This document shows positions 27,119 through 36,014 of a stretch of DNA of 64,000 nt, piece after piece. Made by a program: the position numbers and the translations under genes. The notes below the pieces were generated by a model that saw only the letters and a list, made by a program, of their open reading frames with translations, was not told where the DNA came from and ran no database searches. Each line of letters opens with the position of its first letter. The first letter of the stretch is position 1. The stretch is from Burkholderia sp. USMB20 (GTDB lineage Bacteria > Pseudomonadota > Gammaproteobacteria > Burkholderiales > Burkholderiaceae), in NCBI RefSeq assembly GCF_000949135.2, contig NZ_JTAN02000018.1, positions 421,127-485,126 of the forward strand, given 5' to 3'.

Positions 27119-28549
27119 CTACGCCGGGAAGAAGATCCACGACGTCAGCAGGAATACGGGTACCAGGATCACGAGCGCCCAACCGAGATACGCGAAGAAG
27201 CTCGGCATCTTCACGCCGCGCGATTCCGCGATCGCCTTCACCATGAAGTTCGGCGCGTTGCCGATGTAGCTGTTCGCGCCCATGAACACGGCCCCCGCGG
27301 AGATCGCGGCGAGCGTCGTCGCGCCCGCCGTCATCAGCGCTTGCGCGTCGCCGCCCGCGAGGTTGAAGAACACGAGGTAGGTCGGCGCGTTGTCGAGGAA
27401 CGACGACAACAGGCCGGTGGCCCAGAAGTACATCGCATCGATCGGCTTGCCGTCCGACCCCGTCACGAGATGGACGATCTGCGCGAACGCACCGTCCGCC
27501 CCCGCGCGCAGGATCACGATCACCGGCGCGATCGTCACGAAGATCCCCGCGAACAGCTTCGCGACCTCCTCGATCGGCGCCCAGTTGAACGCGTTGCCTT
27601 CGCGCGCGGAGCGCGGCGTCAGCGCCAGCGACGCGAGTGCCACGACAACCAGCGCGACGTCGCGCACGAGATTCTGCAGCGCGACGTGCGTGCCCCACAC
27701 GTCGAACGCGATGCCCGGCTTCCAGATGCCGCTCATCAGCACGAGGCCGATCACGGCCGCGAGCAGCACGAAGTTGACCTTGCCGTCGATCGACAGCGCG
27801 CCATCGTCGGGTGTCGGGTCGAGCACGACCGGCCGCTCCTCGCCGCCCTTCCGGTAGAAGTACGTATCGAGCACGAAGAACAGCGTCAGCAGCACCGCGC
27901 AGATGAACAGCATCGGCAGCGCGAGATGCGTGGTCGTCCAGAAGAAGCTCACGCCGTTCAGGAAGCCGAGGAACAGCGGCGGATCGCCGAGCGGCGACAG
28001 CGAGCCGCCCGCGTTCGCGACGAGGAAGATGAAGAAGATCACGACGTGCACGACGTGCTTGCGATTGTCGTTCGCGCGCAGCAGCGGCCGGATCAGCAGC
28101 ATCGCGGCGCCTGTCGTGCCCATCACGCTCGCGAGCAGCGTGCCGAGCGCGAGGATCGCGGTGTTCAGCTTCGGCGTGCCGTGCAGGTTGCCGTTGACGC
28201 AAATGCCGCCGGCGACCGTATACAGCGCGGTCAGCAGCACGATGAACGGGATGTACTCCTCGAGCAGCGCGTGCACCAGCGTTCCGAACGCCGTGCCCGC
28301 GCCGAACGCGACCGCGAACGGGACCAGAAACGCGATCGCCCACGCCGCGGCGATCTTGCCGAAGTGGTGATGCCAGAACACCGGCGCGACGAGCGGGAAC
28401 ACCGCGATGGACAGCAGGACCCCGGCGAACGGAATGCCCCAGAGTGCGGACAGCGTGGCACCGTCGAGCGTGGCGGCCGATGCGAGCGCGGGAACGGCGC
28501 CAAGCGCGGCTCCCGACGCCATGCCCGCCCAGGCGGCATGTCGTTTCAT
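27119..28549 (-). CDS. Sodium:proton antiporter, NhaD/CitMHS type
   Basis: A 476-residue multi-spanning membrane protein with about 12 hydrophobic segments. The blocks GTTGAAMLLIRPLLRAN and NAGGSLSPLGDPPLFLGFL are the ion-binding re-entrant motifs of NhaD-like antiporters. The N-terminus after the ATG at 28549, with GGAAG upstream, includes a signal-peptide-like stretch ending ALASAATL. The upstream frame is open to 28609 but lacks a better start. It is the third gene of a pncB-lutC-antiporter-dehydrogenase-rmuC run. Confidence 0.8.
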   Translation of the reverse strand: MKRHAAWAGMASGAALGAVPALASAATLDGATLSALWGIPFAGVLLSIAVFPLVAPVFWHHHFGKIAAAWAIAFLVPFAVAFGAGTAFGTLVHALLEEYIPFIVLLTALYTVAGGICVNGNLHGTPKLNTAILALGTLLASVMGTTGAAMLLIRPLLRANDNRKHVVHVVIFFIFLVANAGGSLSPLGDPPLFLGFLNGVSFFWTTTHLALPMLFICAVLLTLFFVLDTYFYRKGGEERPVVLDPTPDDGALSIDGKVNFVLLAAVIGLVLMSGIWKPGIAFDVWGTHVALQNLVRDVALVVVALASLALTPRSAREGNAFNWAPIEEVAKLFAGIFVTIAPVIVILRAGADGAFAQIVHLVTGSDGKPIDAMYFWATGLLSSFLDNAPTYLVFFNLAGGDAQALMTAGATTLAAISAGAVFMGANSYIGNAPNFMVKAIAESRGVKMPSFFAYLGWALVILVPVFLLTSWIFFPA

Positions 28550-28601
28550 GCAGAACTTCCTTGTGCGAGTGAGTCGAGTGAGGATCGATCGGACGCGATC
28601 G

Positions 28602-29264
28602 TCATGCACCGCGCACGACGATCGCGTGAACGCGGTACGGGCCGTGTGCGCCCAGCACGATGGTCTGCTCGATATCGCCGGTGCGCGACGGGCCCGATAC
28701 GAAATTGACCGCGCGCGGCAATTCGCCGCGCTCCGCGCGAATCAGCGCGAATGCGTCTTCATGGCCCGCGACGATCCGCGACGCCGGCACGATCGCGATG
28801 TGGGTTTCCGGCAGCAGCCCGGCCGATGCATAGGTGTCGGGGCCGGACAGCAGCACCAGCGAGCCCGTTTCGGCGGTGGCGCAAAAGCAGCCGGTGAGGC
28901 CGACGAGGTCGCCGTCGCGCGGCTTGCGGCATTCGACCGACAGGCCGGCGCCGGCCCAGTCGAGCTCGGCCAGCGTGCGCCATGCGACGGCCTGCATCGG
29001 CAAGCCGTGAGCGGAAAGATAGCGGGCAGCGGCGGCGGGCGCGTCGGCCAGCGTCGCGACTTCGTCGACCGTCGTCGACAGGCGCGCCGCTTCATCGACG
29101 AATGCGGCGACGAGGTCGGCCGGCATCGGCGGGCGCGGCCCCTCGGGATGGCGGGCAAGATAGTCGGCGACGCCGTCGAGCTCCGCTGCATCGGGCTCGG
29201 GCGCACGTCCTTGCGCCGCGCGAATGCGTGCGAGGATCTGGCGACGGGCAGCGGAAGTGTCCAT
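28602..29264 (-). CDS. lutC: LutC/YkgG-type LUD domain protein
   Basis: A 220-residue LUD-domain protein. The segment SLVLLSGPDTYASAGLLPETHIAI and the end GPSRTGDIEQTIVLGAHGPYRVHAIVV match LutC, the third subunit of the LutABC lactate oxidase. No lutA or lutB is seen on either side; the upstream gene is pncB and the downstream gene an antiporter. ATG at 29264 was chosen as it begins MDTSAARRQILARIR. Function as a lone subunit is uncertain. Confidence 0.85.
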   Translation of the reverse strand: MDTSAARRQILARIRAAQGRAPEPDAAELDGVADYLARHPEGPRPPMPADLVAAFVDEAARLSTTVDEVATLADAPAAAARYLSAHGLPMQAVAWRTLAELDWAGAGLSVECRKPRDGDLVGLTGCFCATAETGSLVLLSGPDTYASAGLLPETHIAIVPASRIVAGHEDAFALIRAERGELPRAVNFVSGPSRTGDIEQTIVLGAHGPYRVHAIVVRGA

Positions 29265-29350
29265 GAACGGTCCTCGTGACGTTGGCGTGCGATACCGTCG
29301 GATTATACCGGCCGCCCCCGCCGCGACGCACCTGGCCGCATGGCCGGCGC

Positions 29351-30547
29351 TTACTGCGATGCGTCGTCGGCCGGCTGCGCGATGCCGAACACCTGGCGCA
29401 GGTACGCGAGATACGCCTTGTCGTCGCACATGCTCTTGCCCGGCGTATCCGACAGCTTCGCGACCGGCTGGCCGTTGCAGCGGACCATCTTGATCACGAT
29501 CTGCAGCGGCACGTAGCCGAGATCGTTCGTGAGGTTGGTGCCGACGCCGAACGCGAGCTTGCAGCGGCCGCGGAACCGTTCGTACAGCTGCATGACCCTC
29601 GGGATGTCGAGCGCGTCCGAGAACACGAGCACCTTGGTACGCGGATCGCAGCGGTTCGCCTCGTAGTGGCGCAGCATGCGCTCGCCCCACTCGAACGGGT
29701 CGCCCGAATCGTGGCGCGCGCCATCGAACAGCTTGCAGAAGTACATGTCGAAGTCGTTCAGGAACGCGTCCATCCCGTAGACGTCCGACAGCGCGATCCC
29801 GAGGTCGCCGCGATACTCCTTTGCCCACATCTCGAAACCGTAGGTCTGCGAATCGCGCAGCCGCGGGCCGAGCGCCTGGCAGGCCTGCAGGTATTCGTGC
29901 GCCATCGTGCCGAGCGGCGTCAGGCCGTGCTTCATCGCGTAGAACACGTTGCTCGTGCCCGCGAACTGCGGTCCGAGCCCGTCGCGCAGCGTCAGCGCGA
30001 CCTCTTCGTGCCAGACCTTCGAGAAGCGCCGGCGCGTGCCGTAGTCGGCGATCTTGCAGTCGGCGAACTCGGGCTTCGCGCCGAGCAGCTTGATCTTCTC
30101 GCCCAGCCGCTCGCGGCCTTCGCGATAGTCGGGCTCGCGCTGCGTGTTGCGGAAATAGACCTCGTTGACGATCGCGAGCACCGGGATCTCGAACAGGATC
30201 GTGTGCAGCCACGGCCCTTCGATCACGATGTCGATCTCGCCGTTGCCCTTCGGCGAAGGCGTGATCGAGATGTACTTCTCGTTCAGGTGGAACAGCGCGA
30301 GGAAGTCGACGAAGTCGCTCTTGATGAAGCGCATGCGCCGCAGGTAGTCGAGTTCTTCGTCGGTGAAGCGCAGCGCACACAGGCCGCGCACCTCGTCGCG
30401 GATCTCGTCGATGTACGGCACGAGATCGACGCCGGGCGTGCGACACCGGAACCGGTACTCGACGTTTGCGGCAGGAAAGTGATGCAGGACGACCTGCATC
30501 ATCGTGAACTTGTAGAGATCCGTGTCGAGCAGCGAAGTGATGATCAT
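29351..30547 (-). CDS. pncB: Nicotinate phosphoribosyltransferase
   Basis: Salvages nicotinate to nicotinate mononucleotide for NAD. The 398-residue protein begins [19 protein letters not shown], the family N-terminus; an ATG 13 codons earlier is in frame but non-conserved. The conserved phosphoribosyl region includes VFSDALDIP and [11 protein letters not shown]. It heads a minus-strand gene run and is divergent from fdxA. Confidence 0.94.
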   Translation of the reverse strand: MIITSLLDTDLYKFTMMQVVLHHFPAANVEYRFRCRTPGVDLVPYIDEIRDEVRGLCALRFTDEELDYLRRMRFIKSDFVDFLALFHLNEKYISITPSPKGNGEIDIVIEGPWLHTILFEIPVLAIVNEVYFRNTQREPDYREGRERLGEKIKLLGAKPEFADCKIADYGTRRRFSKVWHEEVALTLRDGLGPQFAGTSNVFYAMKHGLTPLGTMAHEYLQACQALGPRLRDSQTYGFEMWAKEYRGDLGIALSDVYGMDAFLNDFDMYFCKLFDGARHDSGDPFEWGERMLRHYEANRCDPRTKVLVFSDALDIPRVMQLYERFRGRCKLAFGVGTNLTNDLGYVPLQIVIKMVRCNGQPVAKLSDTPGKSMCDDKAYLAYLRQVFGIAQPADDASQ

Positions 30548-30828
30548 GTTTGCGGCACCGCCAATATCGTGACAGGCCCGGCGCACCGCGCGCCGCCCGG
30601 TCTGTCGGCCATGTTACCCGAATGCGGGCCCGACCATCGTGAAACCACCCTGCCCGACGCGCCGGGCGCACGGCCGCACGCGCCGCGCCCGCCGCCAGCC
30701 CCATAAACTAATCACGAAACGATATAAGCCGGAAAGCCGACCACGCCATGCGGGTTTTGCGCTTCAGTTACAATGCCGCTTTTGGCGCACACGCCACCCC
30801 ATATATACCGCCAAGCAGGAGCGTTTTA

Positions 30829-31152
30829 ATGACTCACGTTGTGACCGAAGGCTGCATCAAGTGCAAATACACGGATTGCGTGGATGTGTGCCCGGTGGAT
30901 TGCTTCCGTGAAGGTCCCAACTTTCTCGCCATCGATCCGGACGAGTGCATCGACTGCGCCGTGTGCGTCGCCGAGTGCCCGACCAATGCGATCTATGCCG
31001 AAGAAGACGTTCCGGGCGACCAGCAGCAGTTCACCGCGCTGAACGCCGAGCTGGCGAAGGACTGGCCGTCGATCACGAAGACCAAGCCGGCACCGGCCGA
31101 CGCGGACGAGTGGAAGGACGTGCAGGACAAGCTGCACCTGCTCGAGCGCTGA
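30829..31152 (+). CDS. fdxA: Ferredoxin FdxA, 7Fe type
   Basis: A 107-residue ferredoxin binding one [3Fe-4S] and one [4Fe-4S] cluster. Cysteines at 9, 17, 21, 25, 40, 43, 46 and 50 fall at the positions of Azotobacter ferredoxin I, plus an extra C12. The ATG at 30829 follows AGGAGCG. The C-terminal half is acidic. It is transcribed ahead of the tRNA-Asn pair, with a separate promoter for the tRNAs. Confidence 0.95.
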   Translation: MTHVVTEGCIKCKYTDCVDVCPVDCFREGPNFLAIDPDECIDCAVCVAECPTNAIYAEEDVPGDQQQFTALNAELAKDWPSITKTKPAPADADEWKDVQDKLHLLER

Positions 31153-31202
31153 TCGCGCAGCGGCGCCGGAAAAAATTTTTGGTGCGCCGCCGCTCAAAAG
31201 TG

Positions 31203-31231
31203 TTGACAGGTTAGCGAACACTCCATACAAT
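31203..31231 (+). promoter_or_regulatory. Sigma-70 promoter of the tRNA-Asn genes
   Basis: TTGACA (31203-31208), a 17-bp spacer and TACAAT (31226-31231) form a near-consensus housekeeping promoter. Transcription would start around 31238, about 20 bp before the first tRNA. It overlaps the short region after fdxA. Confidence 0.88.
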
Positions 31232-31257
31232 CTCGTTTCTCTGCTGTTGTTGTTTGT

Positions 31258-31333
31258 TCCCCGATAGCTCAGTCGGTAGAGCGCCGGACTGTTAATCCGT
31301 AGGTCCCTGGTTCGAGCCCAGGTCGGGGAGCCA
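31258..31333 (+). tRNA. tRNA-Asn (GTT), copy 1
   Basis: A 76-nt cloverleaf. The acceptor TCCCCGA pairs with TCGGGGA, the discriminator is G and CCA is encoded. The D-arm is GCTC...GAGC, the anticodon loop CTGTTAA gives GUU, and the T-arm is CCTGG-TTCGAGC-CCAGG. The outermost anticodon-stem pair is C27/U43, a mismatch. Copy 2 is identical. Confidence 0.97.
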
Positions 31334-31343
31334 AAAAAACAAA

Positions 31344-31371
31344 AGCCCGTTGAAAGTGGACGGGTTTTTTG
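31344..31371 (+). terminator. Hairpin between the two tRNA-Asn genes
   Basis: CCCGT (31346-31350) and ACGGG (31360-31364) form a short stem followed by six T. The stem is weak, so read-through to the second copy is possible; no good promoter of its own was found for copy 2. Confidence 0.65.
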
Positions 31372-31408
31372 TTGGTTACCGAACACGCAAGCAGATGTAC
31401 CGATTTAT

Positions 31409-31484
31409 TCCCCGATAGCTCAGTCGGTAGAGCGCCGGACTGTTAATCCGTAGGTCCCTGGTTCGAGCCCAGGTCGGGGAGCCA
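31409..31484 (+). tRNA. tRNA-Asn (GTT), copy 2
   Basis: Identical over all 76 nt, including the encoded CCA, to the copy 151 bp upstream. The intervening DNA is not duplicated. It is followed by a strong terminator. Confidence 0.97.
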
Positions 31485-31491
31485 GACAGCG

Positions 31492-31522
31492 AAAGGCCCG
31501 TCATTCGACGGGCCTTTTGTTT
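31492..31522 (+). terminator. Terminator after tRNA-Asn copy 2
   Basis: An 11-bp perfect stem AAAGGCCCGTC/GACGGGCCTTT with loop ATTC is followed by a T-rich run. This is a strong intrinsic terminator for the tRNA operon. Confidence 0.9.
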
Positions 31523-31591
31523 TTCCGGCGCCCGCCGGTCACCGCCGCGCATGCTAGAGTTTCTGTCCCGCATTCGCATCCGGTTCCGTCG

Positions 31592-32077
31592 ATGAAGCAC
31601 CGCCTCCTTTCCGCCGCGTCGCTCGCCCTTCTGCTCTCCGCCTTTGCCACCGCGCCGCTCGCGCACGCGGAGGAAGTCGGCAGCGTCAACACCCATTTCC
31701 GCGTGACGGGCTCCGACCGCGTGGTCGTCGAAGCGTACGACGATCCGCTCGTGACGGGCGTCACCTGCTACGTGTCGCGGGCGCGCACCGGCGGGATCAA
31801 GGGCACGCTCGGCGTCGCCGAGGATCCGAGCGAAGCGTCGATCGCGTGCCGGCAAGTCGGCCCGCTCAGCTTCAAGGAGCCGCTCAAGCAGCAGACCGAC
31901 GTGTTCAGCGAACGGATGTCGTTCATCTTCAAGACGCTGCACGTCGTGCGCGTGGTGGACAAGAAGCGCAACACGCTCGTCTACCTGACCTACAGCGACC
32001 GCATCGTCAGCGGCAGCCCGAAGAACGCCGTGACCGCCGTGCCGATGCCGGCCGGCACGACGATTCCGGTCAAGTAA
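31592..32077 (+). CDS. creA: CreA family exported protein
   Basis: A 161-residue protein of the CreA family. A signal peptide covers about residues 1-26, ending AHAEE. The mature part keeps the family blocks VVVEAYDDPLVTGVTCYVSRA and IACRQVGPL, with a likely disulfide between the two cysteines. The family's molecular role is unknown; CreA is linked by name to the E. coli creABCD locus, but no creBCD genes are here. Start set at the ATG giving the signal peptide. Confidence 0.9.
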   Translation: MKHRLLSAASLALLLSAFATAPLAHAEEVGSVNTHFRVTGSDRVVVEAYDDPLVTGVTCYVSRARTGGIKGTLGVAEDPSEASIACRQVGPLSFKEPLKQQTDVFSERMSFIFKTLHVVRVVDKKRNTLVYLTYSDRIVSGSPKNAVTAVPMPAGTTIPVK

Positions 32078-32138
32078 GCCCGCGCCGGCCGGGCGCGCGA
32101 GCGCTACACTGTCGATTCGACCGCCCTCGCGCCCGACC

Positions 32139-33044
32139 ATGTCCGCCCCCCGCCTTCTTCCGGACTCCGCACGTTACTGGCGCACGCCGCTGCTGCCGGA
32201 CGCGGATCTGCTCACCGCCACCTATCGCGACCATACGTTCGCGCCGCACTGGCACGACGCGTACACGATCCCCGTGATCCTCGAGGGGGCGGAGCGCTAC
32301 ACCTGTCGCGGCAGCGGCCATGTCGCCGAAACGGGCACCGTGCCCGTGATCAATCCCGGCGAAGTGCACACCGGCTCGCGCGCGACCGACGAAGGCTGGT
32401 GCTATCGCGTGAGCTACGTGCCGGTCGACTACATTCGCGCGCTCGCGAGCGCGATCGCGGGGCGGCCGCAGGATGCGCCATGGTTCCCGTCCGACGTGAT
32501 CCGCGACACGGATCTCGCGGCACGGCTCGCGCTGGCCCACCGGATGATGGAGGCCGGCAGCGAACGCATGCCGCCGTTCCACCCCCACGAGCAGCCGGCC
32601 GCCAATGATCCGGCCGCCGCGGCACAGCGCGCGTACGATCCGCTCGCCGCCGAAACGGCGATGCTCGATGCGCTGTCGACACTGATCGCGCGCCATGCCG
32701 ACGCGCGGCTGCAACCGGCGGCGCTCGCGGCCGACGAACCGCGCGTCGACGCGATGCGCGAGCGGCTCGCCGCCGATCTCACGGGCACGGTCACGCTTGA
32801 CGACGTCGCGCAGGCCGCCGGCCTGTCGCCGTTTCACGCGGCGCGCCTGTTCACGCGCACGACCGGGATGCCGCCACATGCGTGGCGCAACCAGCTGCGG
32901 CTGCAGCGCGCGCTTGCGCCGTTGCGCGCGGGCGTGCCGATCGCCGATGTCGCCGCGGCCAGCGGCTTCGTCGACCAGAGTCACTTCACGCGGCATTTCA
33001 AACGAATGTTCGGCGTGCCGCCCGGACGCTGGCAGGCGCGCTGA
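32139..33044 (+). CDS. AraC-family regulator (putative azlCD regulator)
   Basis: A 301-residue regulator. The N-terminal cupin domain carries HTFAPHWHDAYTIPVI and the NPGEVHTGS pocket motif. The C-terminal AraC DNA-binding domain has two helix-turn-helices at about 215-235 (LDDVAQAAGLSPFHAARLF) and 265-288 (IADVAAASGFVDQSHFTRHF). It lies 117 bp upstream of azlC on the same strand, so it probably controls the azlCD exporter; the inducer is unknown. Confidence 0.87.
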   Translation: MSAPRLLPDSARYWRTPLLPDADLLTATYRDHTFAPHWHDAYTIPVILEGAERYTCRGSGHVAETGTVPVINPGEVHTGSRATDEGWCYRVSYVPVDYIRALASAIAGRPQDAPWFPSDVIRDTDLAARLALAHRMMEAGSERMPPFHPHEQPAANDPAAAAQRAYDPLAAETAMLDALSTLIARHADARLQPAALAADEPRVDAMRERLAADLTGTVTLDDVAQAAGLSPFHAARLFTRTTGMPPHAWRNQLRLQRALAPLRAGVPIADVAAASGFVDQSHFTRHFKRMFGVPPGRWQAR

Positions 33045-33161
33045 CGCCGCTCCCTGCATTCGACGACGGACGGCAACCCGCACGCACGCAGCGCCGTCGG
33101 CACCCGTGCGGGCGCAAGAACATACAAGCCGCCGCTGCATCGCCCCGCTATCCTCCATTTC

Positions 33162-33935
33162 ATGGAGACGCGCCCCTTGAACCCCACACCCACACCTACG
33201 CCCCCGCCTCGCCGCCCGCTCAACGAATGGCTCGACGGCGCACGCGACACGATCCCGATGATGATCGGCGCGGCACCGTTCGGCGTGATCTTCGGCACGC
33301 TCGTCGGCGGCGGCCCGCTCGCCGCATGGCACGGCGCGCTGATGTCGCTCGCGGTGTTCGCGGGCTCCGCGCAATTCATCGCACTCGGCCTGATCGCGGG
33401 CAGCGCGAGCTTCGTCGTCGTGCTCGCGACGACGCTGATCGTGAACCTGCGTCACCTGCTGTACAGCGCGACGCTCGCGCCGTATGTCGCGCACCTGCCG
33501 CTGCGCTGGCGCGCGACGCTCGGCGCGCTGATGACCGACGAGGTGTTCGCGGTCGCCTACGCGCACTACCGCCACTTCCCGCCCGGCGCGATCGGCCCGC
33601 ACTACTTCTTCGGCTCGGGCCTCGCGATGTACCTGAACTGGCAGGTCTGGACGCTCGCGGGCATCGGCTTCGGCGCGGCCTTTCCGGGCCTCCAGTCGCT
33701 CGGCCTCGATTTCGCGATGGCGGCGACCTTCATCGCGATCGTCGTCCCGCAGCTCGGCACGCTGCGCTATCTGGCGGCCGCCGCGACGGCCGGCACGCTC
33801 GCGTACTTCTGGCAGGGCTGGCCGTACAAGCTCGGGCTGCTGGGCGCGGTCGCCGCCGGCGTCGTGGTCGGCGTCGCGCTCACGCTGCTGCACGAGCGTT
33901 CGCGCACCGCTTCACGCACGGAGGCCGCATCGTGA
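33162..33935 (+). CDS. azlC: Branched-chain amino-acid exporter, large subunit AzlC
   Basis: A 257-residue AzlC-family membrane protein with seven or so hydrophobic segments. It has the start DTIPMMIGAAPFGVIFGTL and the motif FAGSAQFIAL. With AzlD it exports branched-chain amino acids or analogues. The coding region overlaps azlD by 4 bp. The first 25 residues are Pro/Thr-rich and not conserved, so the true start could be slightly later. Confidence 0.9.
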   Translation: METRPLNPTPTPTPPPRRPLNEWLDGARDTIPMMIGAAPFGVIFGTLVGGGPLAAWHGALMSLAVFAGSAQFIALGLIAGSASFVVVLATTLIVNLRHLLYSATLAPYVAHLPLRWRATLGALMTDEVFAVAYAHYRHFPPGAIGPHYFFGSGLAMYLNWQVWTLAGIGFGAAFPGLQSLGLDFAMAATFIAIVVPQLGTLRYLAAAATAGTLAYFWQGWPYKLGLLGAVAAGVVVGVALTLLHERSRTASRTEAAS

Positions 33936-34270
33936 GCTACGCGCTGCTGATCCTCGGGATGGCCGTGATCACCTATGCGATCCGGACGACGCTGTTCCTG
34001 TTCGGCGAGCGGCTGACCTTCCCGCCGCTCGTGCGAACCGCGCTCGGCTTCGTGCCCGTCACCGTGCTGACCGCGATCATCGTGCCGATGACCGTCTCGC
34101 CGCACGGCGGCACGGCCGAGCTGACCTGGCGCAATCCGCAGCTGGTCGGCGCGCTCGCCGCCGTGCTCGTGTCGGCGACGACACGCCGGCCGCTCGTGAC
34201 GATCGCGGTCGGGCTCGCGGTGTTCTTCTTCTGGCAAGGGGTCGTGATGCCGCACTGGCTGCCGGCCTGA
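33932..34270 (+). CDS. azlD: Branched-chain amino-acid exporter, small subunit AzlD
   Basis: A 112-residue protein with about four transmembrane segments. It starts at GTG (33932), overlapping the azlC stop codon (GTGA). The central RTTLFLFGERL and VPVTVLTAIIVPM segments match the AzlD family. It forms the transporter with AzlC. Confidence 0.9.
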   Translation: MSYALLILGMAVITYAIRTTLFLFGERLTFPPLVRTALGFVPVTVLTAIIVPMTVSPHGGTAELTWRNPQLVGALAAVLVSATTRRPLVTIAVGLAVFFFWQGVVMPHWLPA

Positions 34271-34429
34271 GCGGACCTCGCCGGCCGCGCTCAAGTTTCC
34301 GTCCGGCGCGCCGATATAGGAAGTGAAGACCCGCCATCGGCCTCGGCGCGAACCGGTCCGTCGACGCCGCGCCCGCACCGGTGCGCGATGTCGGCCGCCG
34401 GCCCGCGCGGGCCGCCATCGAGACGATTC

Positions 34430-35206
34430 ATGGGCCAGATCACCCTTTCCCTCAAGGACGATACGCTTGCGTCCCTGCGCAAGGACTACGACGCGTTCGT
34501 GCGCGTGTCGCTGAAACTCGACCCGCAGTTCGCGACGCCGTCGTTCGAGGATTTCCTGCGCGCCAAGCTGCTCGACAACATGGTGCCGCTGACCGAGCAC
34601 GCCGTGCAGCGGATGCTCGAGGGCGGCCAGTACGCGTGGGCGAAGCGCACGCTCGACAAGGAATTCCCGGACGTCGTCGCGATCCTGATGCGGCAGGCCG
34701 GCGAATTCGGCTTCGGCTTCGCGTCGCGCTCCGAATGGACGCCCGACGAGCTTGCGAAGGCGTGCCGCGACTGGGCCAAGGCGATCGTCGCCGAAGCGCA
34801 GGGCGATGCGTCGCTGGTCGATCCGCTCGCGGCGCAGATCAAGAGCGCGGTCCACGACATCCAGGCGCTCGAGGAATCGATGCAGACGCCCGCGTGGCGG
34901 CTCGCGGAATCGCTGCGCCAGCGCATCTACGAGGCGAAGCTCGCGTGCGAGATGAGCGTCGGCAGCGCCGCGCGCGACAAGCTCGGCGAACTGCGCGGCC
35001 TGCTGCGGCTCGGGCTCGCGCACGGCTCGTTCCAGAAACAGGAAGCGCAGCAGATCATGGAATACCTGCGGCTGCTGAAGCCCGAGATCTTCGTCGACGA
35101 GCCATACGACGTATTCACGCGGCTCGCCGCGTGGCTGCGCAGCGTATTTACCCCGTCCGCGGCACGACCGGCGCACGGACCGGGGCCGGAGCAGCGCCGG
35201 CCGTGA
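34430..35206 (+). CDS. Conserved-looking hypothetical protein, 258 aa, helical
   Basis: I do not recognise a family. The 258-residue protein starts MGQITLSLKDDTLASLRKDY and is rich in charged helical segments, with no signal peptide or membrane helix. It has two cysteines (in KACRDW and KLACEMSV). The ATG at 34430 was preferred because the upstream extension (ATG at 34388) is Pro/Gly/Arg low-complexity. It follows azlD at 159 bp and ends facing the small exported protein at 35324. Base composition is like its neighbours, so it is likely a core but uncharacterised gene. Confidence 0.7.
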   Translation: MGQITLSLKDDTLASLRKDYDAFVRVSLKLDPQFATPSFEDFLRAKLLDNMVPLTEHAVQRMLEGGQYAWAKRTLDKEFPDVVAILMRQAGEFGFGFASRSEWTPDELAKACRDWAKAIVAEAQGDASLVDPLAAQIKSAVHDIQALEESMQTPAWRLAESLRQRIYEAKLACEMSVGSAARDKLGELRGLLRLGLAHGSFQKQEAQQIMEYLRLLKPEIFVDEPYDVFTRLAAWLRSVFTPSAARPAHGPGPEQRRP

Positions 35207-35231
35207 CGGCCCGCGTCCACGCATGAAGAAC

Positions 35232-35260
35232 GGCCCGGTTCGCGCGAAGCGAACCGGGCC
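35232..35260. terminator. Large inverted repeat between convergent genes
   Basis: GGCCCGGTTCGC (35232-35243) and GCGAACCGGGCC (35249-35260) form a perfect 12-bp stem with loop GCGAA. No U-tract follows on either strand. It lies between the convergent genes ending at 35206 and 35324, so it may stop or stabilise the transcripts. Confidence 0.5.
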
Positions 35261-35323
35261 GCCGGTCGATCGCCGTCACGACGCGCCGTCCGGGGCGAGC
35301 GTCGTGCGACGTCGGGGTGCCGC

Positions 35324-35734
35324 TTACTGCGCGACGCCCGAGGCCGATGCACCGCCCTGCACGCCGGCCGACGCACTGCCTTCGACCGCTTCGTCGCCCA
35401 CCTTCGACTTCGCCGAGCCGGCGTGATGCTTGGCCGACTTCGCCGCATGCTTCGCGTGCTTCTTGGTCGAGTGGACCGACGACGCCGCCGTATCCTTCGC
35501 GCCGTCGGCTGCCGCGCCAACCGCATCGGTTGCGCCGCCGACCGCGTTGCCCGACGCATTCGCGCCGGCACCACCCTGCATACCCGCGTCTGCGCCTGCC
35601 CCCGCTGCCGGCGCCTGCGTCTGCACGCCGGCGCCTGCGGTGCCCTGCGCCGCGACGCCGGTCTGCGCGAATGCGGCCGAAGTGGCGAACGCCGTCAGCG
35701 CGGCACCGATCAGCATCGTACGAATCTTGGACAT
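35324..35734 (-). CDS. Exported Ala/Gly-rich protein with a Lys/His-rich segment
   Basis: A 136-residue protein of unknown function. Residues 1-23 form a clear signal peptide (MSKIRTMLIGAALTAFATSA, then AFA). The mature part is Ala/Gly/Gln-rich, with a basic segment of alternating Lys, His and Ala (KKHAKHAAKSAKHHAGSAKS) at about 91-110. A strong GAGGAGG precedes the ATG. The region looks like a low-complexity, possibly metal- or polyanion-binding periplasmic protein. Confidence 0.75.
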   Translation of the reverse strand: MSKIRTMLIGAALTAFATSAAFAQTGVAAQGTAGAGVQTQAPAAGAGADAGMQGGAGANASGNAVGGATDAVGAAADGAKDTAASSVHSTKKHAKHAAKSAKHHAGSAKSKVGDEAVEGSASAGVQGGASASGVAQ

Positions 35735-36014
35735 GACAATCCTCCTCAAGAAGTTGTGGGCGCGGAGCGCATCGATACGCTCCGTCGCGTCCCCTGCCGC
35801 GACACGCAGCAGGTACGATGAAAGACCCGCGGGCGGCACGGCCGGTTCTCGAATCTCTCAGACTGTTACCCACCGTTTCATTTGCTGACGAATCGCTCAC
35901 AGTCCTTAACAGCTACGGGGCGCAAACATGCGCGCGCGGCCGCACTCGCGCGCGGGCCCGCGGTGCCGTATGATGCGGGGCGATTCCTCCCGCGCATCGC
36001 GCGCCTCCTTCGTC

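Noticed and set aside
26192-28708. Open frame of about 840 codons on the plus strand over the dehydrogenase and antiporter genes
   Set aside because: Antisense to two genes with clear catalytic or membrane motifs; its product is Arg/Glu/His-rich with no family feature.
31258-31484. tRNA-Asn pair as an attachment site of an integrated element
   Set aside because: No integrase, no flanking direct repeat of a tRNA end beyond the second full gene, and the neighbouring genes are ordinary core genes.
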